A program made the translations under genes and the position numbers. The notes beneath the pieces were generated by a model. That model saw only the letters and a program-made list of their open reading frames with translations, was not told the origin of the DNA and ran no database searches. This document shows positions 33,936 to 45,388 of a stretch of 64,000 nucleotides of DNA, in pieces. The DNA is from Cephalotus follicularis (taxonomy: Eukaryota > Streptophyta > Magnoliopsida > Oxalidales > Cephalotaceae), in contig BDDD01001490.1 in assembly GCA_001972305.1 (NCBI GenBank), positions 124,001 to 188,000 on the forward strand, in the 5' to 3' direction. Every line of letters begins with the position of its first letter. Positions within the stretch are counted from its first letter, which is position 1.

Positions 33936-35075
33936 ATGGATCACCGAAGAGGAAGATGTGGAAGGCCTAGAGCCGAAGAATGATGAATCGATGAGATTAT
34001 GCATTGAGTATCGGTTATTGAATCAAGTGACTGTGAAGAAAGGGTATCATCTTCCACACATTGAGGAGTTGTTCAATCAACTACAAGGCTCAACTATGTT
34101 CTCTAAGCTTGACTTGAGGACAGGCTATTATCAGTTGAGGATTCGTAATGGCGATGTCGAGAAGACTGCTTTTCGAACCAGATATGGGCACTATGAGTTC
34201 CTGATATTGCCGTTTGGTTTGACGAATGCCCCTGCAGCGTTCATGTGTTTAATGAATCGGGTATTTCAACCATATCTGGATCAGTTTATTGTAATCTTCT
34301 TTGATGACATTTTGGTATATTCGAGGAGTATTGAGGATCATATGCAACATCTGATGGTTGTGTTGCAAACTCTTCGGAAGGAGCGCTTATTTGCTAAATT
34401 CAGTAAATGTGAATTTTGGCTAGATCGTGTGACTTTCCTTGGTCATATTGTATGTAGTGAAGGGCTATCAGTGAATCCTTCAAAGATCGAGAGCATTGTG
34501 AATTGTCCACAACCGAAGAATGTTACTGAAATTCGTAGCTTCTTGGGGTTGACCGGGTATTATCGGAGATTTATTGAAGGATTTTCCAAGATTGCTATTC
34601 CGTTGACCCGTTTGACTCAGAAGAAGTCAAGTTTTGATTGGGACGACACTTGTGATGCAAGCTTTCAGGAATTGAAGAGTCGGTTGATTTCGGCTCCTGT
34701 TTTGACATTACTTAAGGGTAATGAAGACTTTACTGTGTACAGTGATGCTTCTAGGAAAGGCTTGGGATGTGTTCTTATGCAACGTGGTCGAGTAATTGCT
34801 TATGCTTCAAGGAAGTTGAAACTGTATGAGGAGAACTATCCTATACATGATCTTGAATTAGCTACCATAGTGTTTGCTTTACAGAAATGGAGACACTATC
34901 TTTATGGTACTCAATTTGAGATATTCACCGACCATAAAAGTTTGAAGTACTTATTCTCTCAGAAAGAATTGAATATGAGACAGAGAAGTTAAGTTGAATT
35001 CTTCAACGATTATAACTGCAATATTCAGTACCAACCAGGAAAAGCGAATATTGTTGCTAATACCCTGAGTCACAA
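33936..35075 (+). pseudogene. RT3 gag start fused to reverse transcriptase and RNase H
   Basis: ATG 33936 opens a basic gag-like start ([15 protein letters not shown]) that meets TGA at 33981. In another frame the RT begins abruptly at [13 protein letters not shown], with the upstream fingers, protease and gag body missing. RT continues with [24 protein letters not shown] (catalytic Asp pair kept), [15 protein letters not shown]; RNase H with [35 protein letters not shown], then TAA at 34990 and the end motif PGKANIVANTLS (Asp of VADALS changed to Asn). Confidence 0.88.
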
Positions 35076-36368
35076 AGCAATGATTGCTGGTGAGATGGTC
35101 TCGCAGTGGAAATTACTGGAGGATTTTCATATGGAATCCGTTCATGATTCCCAGAGGTGTTGTTATAGCAAATCTTAGAGCACAACCAGAACTTCTTGAT
35201 CGCATCAAGAATGCTCTGTTTAGTGACACTAAATTATGGAACATTCGTGAGAATTTAAAATCAGATCCTAACTCTGATTTCTCCATATATTCTGATGGTA
35301 TATTGAGGTTCCGACGGAGAATATGTGTTCCGGATGATGAGATTTTAAGAGGTGAGCTATTGCAATAACCTCAAAAATCCCAATACAGTATTCATCCTAG
35401 AAGCTCTAAGATGTGGCATAATCTGAAGGGAAACTACTGGTGGAGTGGCATGAAGAGAGATATTGCCGAATTCGTGGCCAGGTGTTTGACTTGTCAGAGA
35501 GTCAAGGCAGAACATCAAAACCTGCAAGATTATTACAATCCTTACCAGTAATAGAATGGAAATATGAACAACCTTGAATTTTAGTACGGCGTTTCATCCA
35601 TAGACTGATGGACAGTCCAAGCGTACTATTCAAACTATAGAAGATATGCTCCGAGCTTGTGTGGTTGATTTCGCTGGAAGTTGGGAGGATCATATTTCAC
35701 TTATTGAATTCTCCTACAATAATACTTATCATTCTAGCATCGGAATGGCTCCTTATGAAGCCTTATACGGGAGGAAACGTAGATCCCCTATATGCTGGGA
35801 TGAAGTTGGTGAAAGACAGGTATTGAGACCTGACATTGTCCAAGAAACTACCGATAAGGTTATGATAGTAAAGAAAAGGTTACTCACTGCTCAGAGTCGG
35901 CAAAAGAGTTATGCCGATAGAAGAAGAAGGAAGTTGGAGTTTGAGAAGGGAGATCATGTTTTTCTAAGAATCTCGCATTCGAAAGGGATATCCAGATTTG
36001 GCCAGAAGGGAAAATTAGCTCCACTGTATGTCGGACCCTACGAGATATTAGAGAGAGTTGGGGAAGTAGCGTATCAAATAGCATTACCACCCAACCTATC
36101 CAATGTACACAACGTATTCCATGTTTCCATGCTATAGAAATACATAGCCGATCCTTCTCATGTGTTGAGCTATGACCCAAGATTTATCAGCGACAATCTA
36201 TCATATGAAGAAAGCTCAATGAGAATTCTGGACAGAAAGGAGAAAGTTTTAAGAACAAAGCCCATTCCTATGGTGAAAGTTCTATGGCAGTTTCACGGAG
36301 CTGAAGAAGCTACATGGGAACGTGAAACTGAAATGATAGAAACATTCCCTGATTTGTTTGATAGGTAA
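35076..36368 (+). pseudogene. RT3 integrase, catalytic core deleted, with chromodomain-like tail
   Basis: The zinc domain is recognisable (MKRDIAEFVARCLTCQRVKAEHQ, 35450-35520). At about 35572 the sequence jumps from the WKYE segment straight to LNFSTAFHP, so the stretch with both catalytic Asp residues is absent. The Glu position reads GQSKRTIQT instead of GQSERTIQT, so Lys replaces the third catalytic residue. The C-terminal half is intact: [49 protein letters not shown] at 36135, then ATWERETEMIETFPDLF to 36368. Confidence 0.88.
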
Positions 36369-36410
36369 AGATTTAAATTCGAGGACGAATTTTCTGTAAA
36401 GGGGGGGGAA

Positions 36411-39001
36411 TGTAATAACCGTAATTTCAAATTTATTGTATATTATATAAATGATGAATAAATTATTCATTGAATTGAAATTAATGCTTAATTTCCCATT
36501 GATTAAGCTAACAATTGTTATTGGGTTAAGTTGGGGGCTTAATTGAATGCAATTAAGATGAATGGAGGACTAAATTGAATTAAATTGGAAGTTATTTGAA
36601 AGAAGCTTAGGGAAACTAAAATCTGGCGCATAAACATTGACGCCAAAGAGAAAGACGTTGACGCTTTGAGCCCAGATAGGTATTCTGATACGTGTCAATT
36701 GAAAGAGAACAACATAAACGTTGACGCCAAAGAGAAAGATGTCGACGCCCTGAGCCCGGACAAGCGTTCTGATGCATGTCAATTGAAAGAGAACAAATAC
36801 CATGAGTGGCTTTCAACTTGGACAGGTGTGTTGCTGGTGTTAGATGAAAAATGAACGTGAAAAACAATGGAGAATCAAGCAAAATGAGGCGCTAGCTGCT
36901 AAGTGAGGGAGAGATCAGTGTCTTGGGCTGCTGTAACCTGAAAACTAAGGAAAAAATAGTGAGATTAATGGAGTTAGAGAGAGAATAGAAAGTGTTGAAA
37001 GTTTGAGTTAGAAGATTAGATGAATCACTGAGATAAATCCTTTATATTAGATACTGTTGTGAATTGAGTTGAGAATTAGAAATCTCCTGGGAAACAGAAA
37101 AATCAATATGATATACTGAGTTGCATGCTAAAATAGAGTTCAAAGTGGAACTTGAAGCTTGAACTGGATTGGTAAGCTTCTGGTTGAATTCAATGGTTAG
37201 TGTTATATTAATCAGTTATACATACTGAGTTTTGTATATGATGTTAACATGCAAAATGGATTGTTTATATGGAATTATTGAAGATTGAATTGTTGGAGGA
37301 GTATTGGAGCTCTATAGAGAGGAATTAATCCAAATTGATTCTGGGATAGCATCTGAGGTAGGATTTATGACATGTTTATGAAGATATAACATGTATATTG
37401 TGTTAGGATAGTTTATATGTACTTACATGTTGATGTTAAACCGAATTAAAAGGTTAAATTCATGCTCTGTTTTGGAATGGCTATGGTTGAGTGGTCTGTA
37501 TATTCTGTTATGCTGAGAATGACGCACAAACAAAAGTTAAACGTCGATGCCAAAGAAGAAAAACGCTGATGCTTAAGGTTTTTGCCCTAAAAAGCATCAG
37601 CGCTAAAGAGAAAACGTTGACATTTAAGGTTCCTACCTTAATGCATCGACACCGAAGAGAAAAACGTCGACGCCTAAGAGAAAAACGTTGACGCTTAAGG
37701 TTACTATCTTAAAAAGCATCAGCGCAAAATAGAAAACGTTGACGCTTAAGGTTCCTACCTTAACGCGTCGACGCCAAAGAGAAAACGTCGACGCTTTAAC
37801 TTCCTACCTTAACGCGTCAACACCTAAGAGAAAAAGGTTGATGCCTTACTAGAACAGTCGATATTTTTATCCTGTCTATGTTTGATTCTCATGAGATTAC
37901 ACTGGCTTCCATATTGAATGATTCTAATAATTAATCCTTGCTATGGGTAGTCAAATTATATGAGTTAAACAGCTTATGCATTACTACTGCTTGATTCTTG
38001 AAATCGATAGTGATTATCCTATTGTTAGCAAATTGCATATTACTTGAAAGTAATAACTGTTATAGATATGTTATATCTACCAAAGTAATGTATATAAATA
38101 CTCATGTTTCAAGTATTTCATGAACTGAGTGCTATATGCACAATTGAATGTTTTAAACATTACTATTTTCTCTAATGAGAACCTACTGTCACTGTTATAC
38201 TGTTTTCTCTACCAATGAGAACTACTGTTTATATTACATTATTTATGTAATAAACTGAATTGATTGTGATTGACTGTCTGTTAGTCTAGTGATCGGAGTG
38301 TATCACTGACAACAGAGGTGGGCCTAGGTGCTAGGAGTTGGCTAAAGCTTATACACCAAACTTATCTACCTTGCAGGTCTTGACTGTTAATTGTCCGCTA
38401 AATGCCAGCAATACTGTTATATTTTCTATCATCATCGAAGTGTATGCTGATAGTTAGGTGGTGCATCGTTGGGGCTAGGAGGTAGCGACGTGTGACATCT
38501 AGTGGTCTTCGGACAACTTGACTGATTGTACCCTTTGTGGTATTCCTAATATCTTATTGTTTGTAGCTACTTGGCATAGTTTCTTATATATATTGATTTA
38601 TATATATACCTTAATTGAAATATAAACTGTCATACATGATTACATCTGTATATTCATCTTCACGCGTATTTTCTACTTAACCGGGTAGACAAAAGGCTAA
38701 TACCTATAAATTTCAGATTGACGAGGGAAATTGGACACATGCTGCTGAAGCCTTACATTGAAGAATTTTATTTAAGGTTATAATTGTAAATAAGTCATAC
38801 CCTTGTATAATTACATTATCGATATGTAATATATAAATTTGAAATTGTAATAAGTTTAAGCATGTAGTATGGGCTACATGTGTATTCTATTTTGGACAAT
38901 CCAGTATTATTTATGCTTCCGCAAAATTAAGAGTTTTAATTAATTGGTAAATACTGAATTAATTGGATTAACCATGTGTTAATAAAAATTGGGGTGTGAC
39001 A
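36411..39001 (+). repeat. RT3 3' LTR, 2.6 kb
   Basis: tgtaataacc to ggggtgtgaca. Contains two groups of TCGA palindromes, 36626-36753 and 37536-37850; the second alternates cgtcgacgc units with the hairpin ttaaggttcctaccttaa. The following cattg-free flank (catgg) is the presumed right TSD. Confidence 0.9.
37536..37850. repeat. TCGA palindrome and TTAAGGT hairpin array in RT3 3' LTR
   Basis: Repeats of ttaaggttcctaccttaa followed by cgcgtcgacgcc and agagaaaacgtcgacgc; the 5' LTR keeps a shorter version at 32527-32665. Confidence 0.85.
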
Positions 39002-39120
39002 CATGGCATGTGTGTAAGTGACACGTGCCCCACCCCTCACGATGGGCGTACATGTAAGCATCACAATATCATACAATCTCATGCATCATGCAGCACGTAA
39101 GCCTATGTGTTAGAACATCT
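39002..39120 (-). repeat. Fragment resembling the X LTR
   Basis: The stretch gcagcacgtaagcctatgtg and its surroundings closely match 13730-13780 of X. The rest is diverged. Confidence 0.45.
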
Positions 39121-39263
39121 CAATTAGGGATGGCAATTATATTCGTACCCGCTATCCTGTTCACTAATGCCCACAAAGTGAACCTATGACTTAGAACTAA
39201 TTTGACATCAGGAATAAGGTAGCCAATCTCACTTCCTCCATGCTTGGCATCCAACCTTATGTT

Positions 39264-39454
39264 AGGGCATCACAAGTGTAAGTAGGGAAATATTAAACTA
39301 CTTCAATTATGTGATAAAACACAAGTGATATTGCCATAAATGATATAAACAAAATAGCACATGTCATATATCTGGAATAAGATTGTTTATATATACATGG
39401 ATAGGTTCATAATAAAATCTCATCCAATGGCTTGTCGGGTCACCTTATCTAACA
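39264..39454. repeat. Fragment of the solo LTR family at 23257-24535
   Basis: Matches 24350-24535 through actacttcaattatgtgata, a catatat block, and the end gcttgtcgggtcac...tctaaca. Only the right part is present. 39121-39263 holds nothing I can assign. Confidence 0.75.
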
Positions 39455-40234
39455 AGGGGAACTACTCTAGAGTTCTTACATATGTTCTTGGGCAACATCA
39501 TAGTGACAAATTGTTGACAGTGACGAATTGTTCAAAGAGGCTCAGGCGATCATCATAGTACGTTTCCATTTGAGGGTTTGGTGAAACCGTTAACGGAGTA
39601 CAGTGAAGGATTTAGCTTATAAGGGCTATGTCTAGAAGACATCATCTATTGTGGATGAATGTCAGTCCTACGTAGATCTTTATAGACAAGAATTCAAACC
39701 AAAAGCAGAGATTGGTGGAAATGACTAAAGACTACGATGACGCAAACGAATACCCCAAGGAAATGCAAATGTGATTACAGATGCTTTGAGTAAGTTTTCT
39801 ACTTCTCTTTCTTATCTTCGAATGAGTTTTCAGATCATTGCACATGATCCTATCAGCCTTATGCATGGGGGCTCTATCGTCTACTCTACGGGAGAGACCA
39901 ATATTACACGACTAGATCAGTGATGCTCGGTGATAGAATCATAACCACACCGATTACTCACTTCGAGATAACGGAAAGTTGATGCATGGGACAGGTTATG
40001 TGCGTCTCACGATGAAGCCATTACATGTAAGTTTTTGTGAAAGCCATAACTCATTTTCCGCAATACAATCTAATAGTACCAAGTGTGTCGTCGCTTGAGG
40101 GAGCACTTCTGGCAGAACCAAATGAAGAGAGAAATAGCGTAGTTTTGATAACTAGATGTTCAACATACCAGCAACTTAATGTGGAGGAACAACGAAACTT
40201 CAAGCTATAATAGCTGCTCTATATTCTTTAGTGG

Positions 40235-41025
40235 AAGTGTGAGCTATGATTGCTATGCCCTTGTGCTATTGATGCAAATTGTTGTGCGTTTGGCTATTGC
40301 GTGTGCATCTTGATATGCACTCATGTGCATTTTGTGCAGAGGATGCATTCATTTTTCACACAAAGAGTTTGTGCACATGCTATTGTGTGCACTTCTTGCT
40401 GTTTACTTGGTGGTTGTGCGTACATAATGTGGTGATTGTATGAGGTTTGTGTGCATATTTATGTGTGCATTCTTCTGCATGTGCTTGCGTTTTGTACACA
40501 TTATGACATGAGTGTGTGCAAGCTGCCTTCATGATGCGTTGAGCCTGTGCATTGGGTGTACATGATGCTTCGATTGTCAGCTTTGATTATCCGCACCAGG
40601 AGTTTTTACTCATTCTTATATCACGCCTATCGGTGCTAGCATGGGATTCTCTCGATGTTTCCAGATGTTTGACATTGACTATTTATCGTCTTGATTTGTG
40701 GCTCGTTTAGATAACATATCGCTTTGTGTATGATTGGACATTTGGGTGATATTTTGGTTGTGTGGCTTGGCTGGCTCCATGTTGATTTATCGAACTGTTT
40801 ATACGCATGCTTCTTCAATTTTTGGTTCTCGAGCATCCTTGCTATTAGAGGGTTGTGTTTGAGATCATGTGTTGCATACTTATGAAACGGAATTCCAATG
40901 TTCCTCGGAAGATTTTTGCCCGATGCCCTTTTAAGTGTTGGCTAGCCATGTAGTAGTTTTGTGTTCCAAATATACGTTGTTCATTCGACGTTGTTGTGGG
41001 CTACTAGACCTTTCTCGTACAGTAG
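40235..41025. repeat. Unassigned insertion with TGTGCAT-rich repeats
   Basis: Sits between integrase zinc-domain and core traces of RT4. 40240-40560 is dense in tgtgcat / gtgcaca variants; 40560-41025 is not repetitive. No TSD or ends could be defined. Confidence 0.5.
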
Positions 41026-41303
41026 GATACAGAATATCAAGTGGGCGTGGGACTTCGTTCCTTATTCGCTGGTCCAACCGTTTGTCGCTCAACACGTATG
41101 ATGTTTATATGCCTCGTGGACCCCTAAATTTGCTGCTGGGCATGTGGTTTTTGACGTCATGTGAGGGCATGTCGCGATGGACTTCATTATATGACCAACA
41201 CGGACACAGATAAAGTATAATACGATATAAGTTGCTATGGAATGACCTACTCAAAAGACACATTTATGTCGATTCGTATCACCTACGATCTAGACCGCTT
41301 TGA

Positions 41304-41385
41304 GGTGCGATCATATCAGCACTAATGCATCGGATTCCATCGGAACTCCGAAGTTAAGCGCTTGGGCAAGAATAGTACTAAGATA
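41304..41385 (+). pseudogene. 5S rRNA fragment (partial, degenerate)
   Basis: About 80 bp match the 5' two thirds of plant 5S rRNA: ggtgcgatcatatcagcact, aatgcatcggattccatcgg, aactccgaagttaagcg, cttgggcaagaatagtacta. Differences are mostly transitions, plus loss of two bases (gcgtgcttggg is gcgcttggg). The 3' third, with the box C end and terminal helix, is missing. The box A-like core of the internal promoter is partly present. It lies inside the decayed integrase of RT4, so it is not a functional rRNA gene. Confidence 0.85.
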
Positions 41386-41802
41386 GTCTTGTCACTTGAC
41401 TTTCACAGACACAGGCTAGTGGCATGACACCTCTACAAACGTTGTATGATTGGAAACACTGGATACACTCATGTTGGGATAATATCGGTGAGAGTAATAC
41501 GTGAGAGCCTACCGATAGCTCAATATAGGCTGAGGAGTTCGAAGATAGATGTCACGTGAACATGAATTTTCAACTGGATGAAAGTGTTCCTAGGGGCATC
41601 ACTGTATAAGAGTGATTAAGTTAGGAAGCTGCGAAAGGCTCAATTCCAACGGCATTGGACCGTTTGAAACCACTCTATGTATTGGTGCGTTAGTCTACCA
41701 ATTCAATTATAGCTTCCATGTATCACTGTGAGGAAGTACCAGATTTCTTTACAATGTGACGTGAGTAAATTTTGAGGACAAAATTTCTTAAAGGGCGGAG
41801 AT

Positions 41803-44800
41803 TGTAACATCCGTGTCTCGATCATATTGGTAAAAATGTATTTCGTAAAAATCATAAATAGTGGTCGTAGCATATGATTTTGGATTTTTGCGGAGAGACA
41901 CGTGTGTAGATCACAGAAATGCGCTAAGCGCATTATTATGATGATTATGATTAGTATTATTGTTTAAAAAAAATGCCAGACATTTCTAGAAAATGCCTGG
42001 AGCCTCAAATATGAAAGAGACGATAGTGAGAGTAGAGAGTGAGCGGGAAAGATAGAGAAAGAAATGCCTATAACGGGAGTGCCAGCGATCAGAGATCGAC
42101 GCCAGGAGGAAACGGCGAGCTCTACTGCCAGGTAACCCTTCCTTCCTTCCTCCTATTTCCTTCTCTCTTCTCTTTTCCTCTCTTCCGCTCCAAACGACCA
42201 GTGCCGCAGCTCCCCGTCCTGGGTTGGGTCAGTCTTTGTCTAGAAGATTAGCTCTTCCCATTTTGATCGTGGTTGAGGCGTCATTTGGCCAGAATCAACC
42301 AGATTATAGTCGTTGAGTCAACTCAACGAGTTGACTCACTGTCGCCTGTGACGCCCTGTTTGGCGCCGAGTCACAGAGAGTTTCGGTCACCAACGCGTAG
42401 ACCGAAGGTTGTGGAGGCTAGTGGTGGTGTGACCGAAGCAATGGCTACTTGGTCGGAGCTCCGACGAGGCGACAGCCGACCGAGTCTCTGCCAGAGATGT
42501 GTCGAACGGGCCTTGGGGAAGCCTGTTTGTCAAGTGGCCGGAGTTGTTGATGACCGGCGAGTCGACTCAGTGAGTCGGACTCACTGCCGGCTGTGACTAC
42601 GCGTTTTGCGCCGAGTCACAGTGGTTCTCCAGCTATAATGTGTTGATCTGGAGTTTTGGGGAATCGTATTGGGTGTCTCCAGTAGGTTGGCCAGAATCTG
42701 GCTAGAGTTTCGATTACGACAGTGTTATGATTCCTATGAGTATGGTGTAATGGATATGTGTTGTTTATGCAGAGTGAAGGATGGTAGAGTTTCCAAACAA
42801 TAACGAGAACCCGATAATCGATTCAAAGCTTAAAGGGGTTAGTCCGTGGTAGTAATTGGCACTGATATTTGTGAGTGGAATGTCTCCTTCCTTTACTTTA
42901 TTTGTTCTTGAATTTCTTTGATGATGGATATGTGCCTCGATTGTGATTCTTAAATGTCATATGACTTGTTGATAGCTTTGTTTGAAATTATTCTTATGTT
43001 TGTTGATAGCTTGGCTTGTTGAAAGTCCAAATTGAAATTGATTCCATAATCATTTACTTTGGATTCTTTATTTGTATTTTTATTTAACTCTCCTATTGAT
43101 ATGAGACGTTATCAGTTGTATATTCATTACGACTCTGCTATTATATCCCATTGGCTCTCATGGATAGATATTTGCTTCTTTTGCTATTGCTATGCTCATT
43201 CTATTTCCGTATTGTTATACTTGAGCTTCGTTGTTGGTACCTTTGAGCAATTCCTATCTTTTGCTGGAAATGGCTGTCATGTGGCTATGTGCCTTTGTAC
43301 ATCCCTGTTGTGAGTGGGACATTCCCTTCCTCCTTATTATTTTAGATTCTTGTTTATTGCATGTGCCATATTGTTCATTTTATATCATGTTTTGGACGGG
43401 ATTTGCATTCCCGGGATGTCCTCTGTAAGTCATATTTCTTGACTTGGTATGAGCATGTAAGGCTCGGGTTCTGGGTGAATTAGTTCACCTTCCTGTTGTT
43501 ATCGTTGTGATTATACTACTGTATCTTGTACTCTGATACTGGTACTTTGTGATATGTCACATATGATACCGGTCGAGGTGAGGTGTATGTATGTTGCTCA
43601 ACTCTCCTTAGCAATTGTCTATGATGGGGTGTTATGTGGGAACTGCCCCCGGGAATCCATAACCTGGATCTGCAGCATACCGTTGGTCTATGATGGTTGC
43701 TGAGTGTGAGTGCAGCAAAGCTCCGTTACTTACCTGTCAGATCGTGTTTGGTTATGATATATTGCACGCGGTCCCTCGGACGAGGTTGAGATATGTGCAT
43801 GCGGGTTTATCAGATGAGCTCGAACGAGGTTGAGATATGTGCGTGCGGGTTTATCAAATTAGTTTCCCATGATCCCTCGGACGAGGTTGAGATATGTGCG
43901 TGCTGGTTGATCGAATGAGTTGCACGCGGTCCCTTGAACGAGGTTTAGATATGTGCGTGCGGGTTTATCGGATGAGGCAGAGGTATTGGCACTCTACACC
44001 GGTGTATGAGGGATGATGATGTATAGCCTATGTGGCTGGGATGATCTATAGCCTGTGTGGCTGGGCGGATGATATATGTATATAGTTGTACCAGTATCCC
44101 CGGATATCGATGATCCCTATGGGCACATATTTTGATTTATGATTGTTGATCATATCTGTGATTCTTGATATTTTTATATACGCTGATTTTATTGTGATTC
44201 TATTGTACTCGTGGAGTCTTGAGCTTTGAGATTGTTCAGCGAAAAATTCATTGTCGACTTACAAGTTTCTTTTATGGAGCTTTGTTAATGTCTTTGTTCA
44301 TATCTGTGGAATTTATTTGTTGAGTATTGAAATGATCTTGTTATCCTTGTGGATCATGCTATCTTTGTGAATCCTGTTCGTATTTAAGACTCTTGGTAGT
44401 GGATTTCGGTTGTATTTATAAATCTTGATATTCCTTTGTGGATCTTGATGTCCCTTGCGGATCTCACTATGGATCTTGTTGTTATTGTGGAGCTCTTCTC
44501 TTTGGCATTGAGTTTGATTTGCATGGATTTATATTTTATTTACCCCGTTTTTATATCTTATAGCCTTGTTGATATTGTTGCTTCTTTATTTCCACCGTTA
44601 AGATTTGAGATTTTTTCTATAGAGCCCTTTGTGAGTTTTGACTTTCTTTCGGTGGATTGACATTATTTCATTTTGTTGCTTATGCACTTGATTATATTAT
44701 GCTCATTTTATTCAGCACATCCAATTCTTTGATAGATGTATCAGGAGATGTTTTATTTCTACTCACTTAGTCATTTGGTCTAACCCCCTCCCAATTATCT

Positions 44801-45388
44801 TTTCTAGGTAGTGGAGAAACAGTTACTAAGTTTGTTTCAGTAGATGATGGGCCACGAGGGCAGGGCATGCTTACCAGGGTTTCAACACATGCATAATATC
44901 ACAACATCGGCATTTAATTTACGTATTACTTATATTTTTATATAAATGTTTTCTTTATGGTTTTGTTTTGCAGGGTCGAGCCCTATATATTTATAATTTC
45001 ATGTTTGATATTATGATTGAGGCGGAGCCAAAACAAATGCTTGTTTACTGCTTTAAATTGTGGTTTGATAAGGGCTGAGCCCATTTATAAACTATTGATT
45101 CCTCCTTCGGGAGTGTGGTTTGCTGAGAGCTGAGCCCATTTATAAACTGTGTTTTTTCTTTACAGGGGGCATAGTCCGATAAACGAATACTACATTCCCG
45201 ATTTTCGTAAAAATTCAAGAGTTAGAAAAATTTTCCAGGTTTTGGAAAAGTCCAATTTTATGAATTTCAAATTTGATTATATGGATTCAAATGTTTTTCA
45301 AAATGGTTTTAAGCTATCACGTGAAGGTTTCTAAAAGAAGGCTTGCCACTTGATGGTCACATCCGGCTCGGTCAGGACTGGTGTGACA
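41803..45388 (+). repeat. RT4 3' LTR (X family), about 3.6 kb
   Basis: Starts tgtaacatccgtg after the purine tract and appears to end gtgtgaca at 45388; the exact end is uncertain because the next LTR-like piece may begin with the same bases. It contains a GC-rich section with gagtca boxes (42300-42620), and near-identical repeats of gacgaggttgagatatgtgc (43780-43980). Its first 2.3 kb matches the minus-strand X segments. ORFs inside are not supported. Confidence 0.82.
43780..43985. repeat. Tandem repeat in the RT4 LTR (gacgaggttgagatatgtgc)
   Basis: Four units of roughly 45-60 bp, each with cggacgaggttgagatatgt followed by gcgtgcgggtttatc. Confidence 0.8.

Larger units (their letters stand above)
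32516..39001 (+). mobile_element. RT3: deleted Ty3/gypsy (Tekay/Del-like) element
   Basis: Truncated 5' LTR 32516-33828, primer site 33833-33843, gag start, RT-RNase H, partial integrase with chromodomain-like tail, purine tract (aaagggggggg, 36398-36408), 3' LTR 36411-39001. The 5' LTR lacks the part equal to 36411 to about 37691. A deletion near 33975 removes most of gag and the protease; another near 35572 removes both Asp residues of integrase. The left TSD was lost with the LTR end, so it cannot be tested. Confidence 0.9.
39455..41802 (+). pseudogene. RT4 internal region: heavily decayed gypsy pol
   Basis: Traces of RNase H end (WLEMTKDYDDANEYP then GNANVITDALS, about 39710-39795), integrase zinc domain (RCSTYQQLNVEEQR, about 40150-40195), the core start (about 41035-41060, DFVPYSLV) and C-terminal part (GMTPLQTLYDWKHW about 41425-41465; FHVSL near 41720), ending with a purine-rich tract (aaagggcggaga) just before the 3' LTR. 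No long frame survives. Two foreign stretches interrupt the integrase: a TGTGCA-rich block (about 40235-41025) and a 5S rRNA fragment (41304-41385). No matching 5' LTR is seen upstream. Confidence 0.75.

Noticed and set aside
41587..41625. Similarity of cctaggggcatcactgtata to the solo LTR at 24346-24380
   Set aside because: About 30 bp only, and it lies in the expected place for the integrase C-terminal coding region of RT4; probably coincidental.
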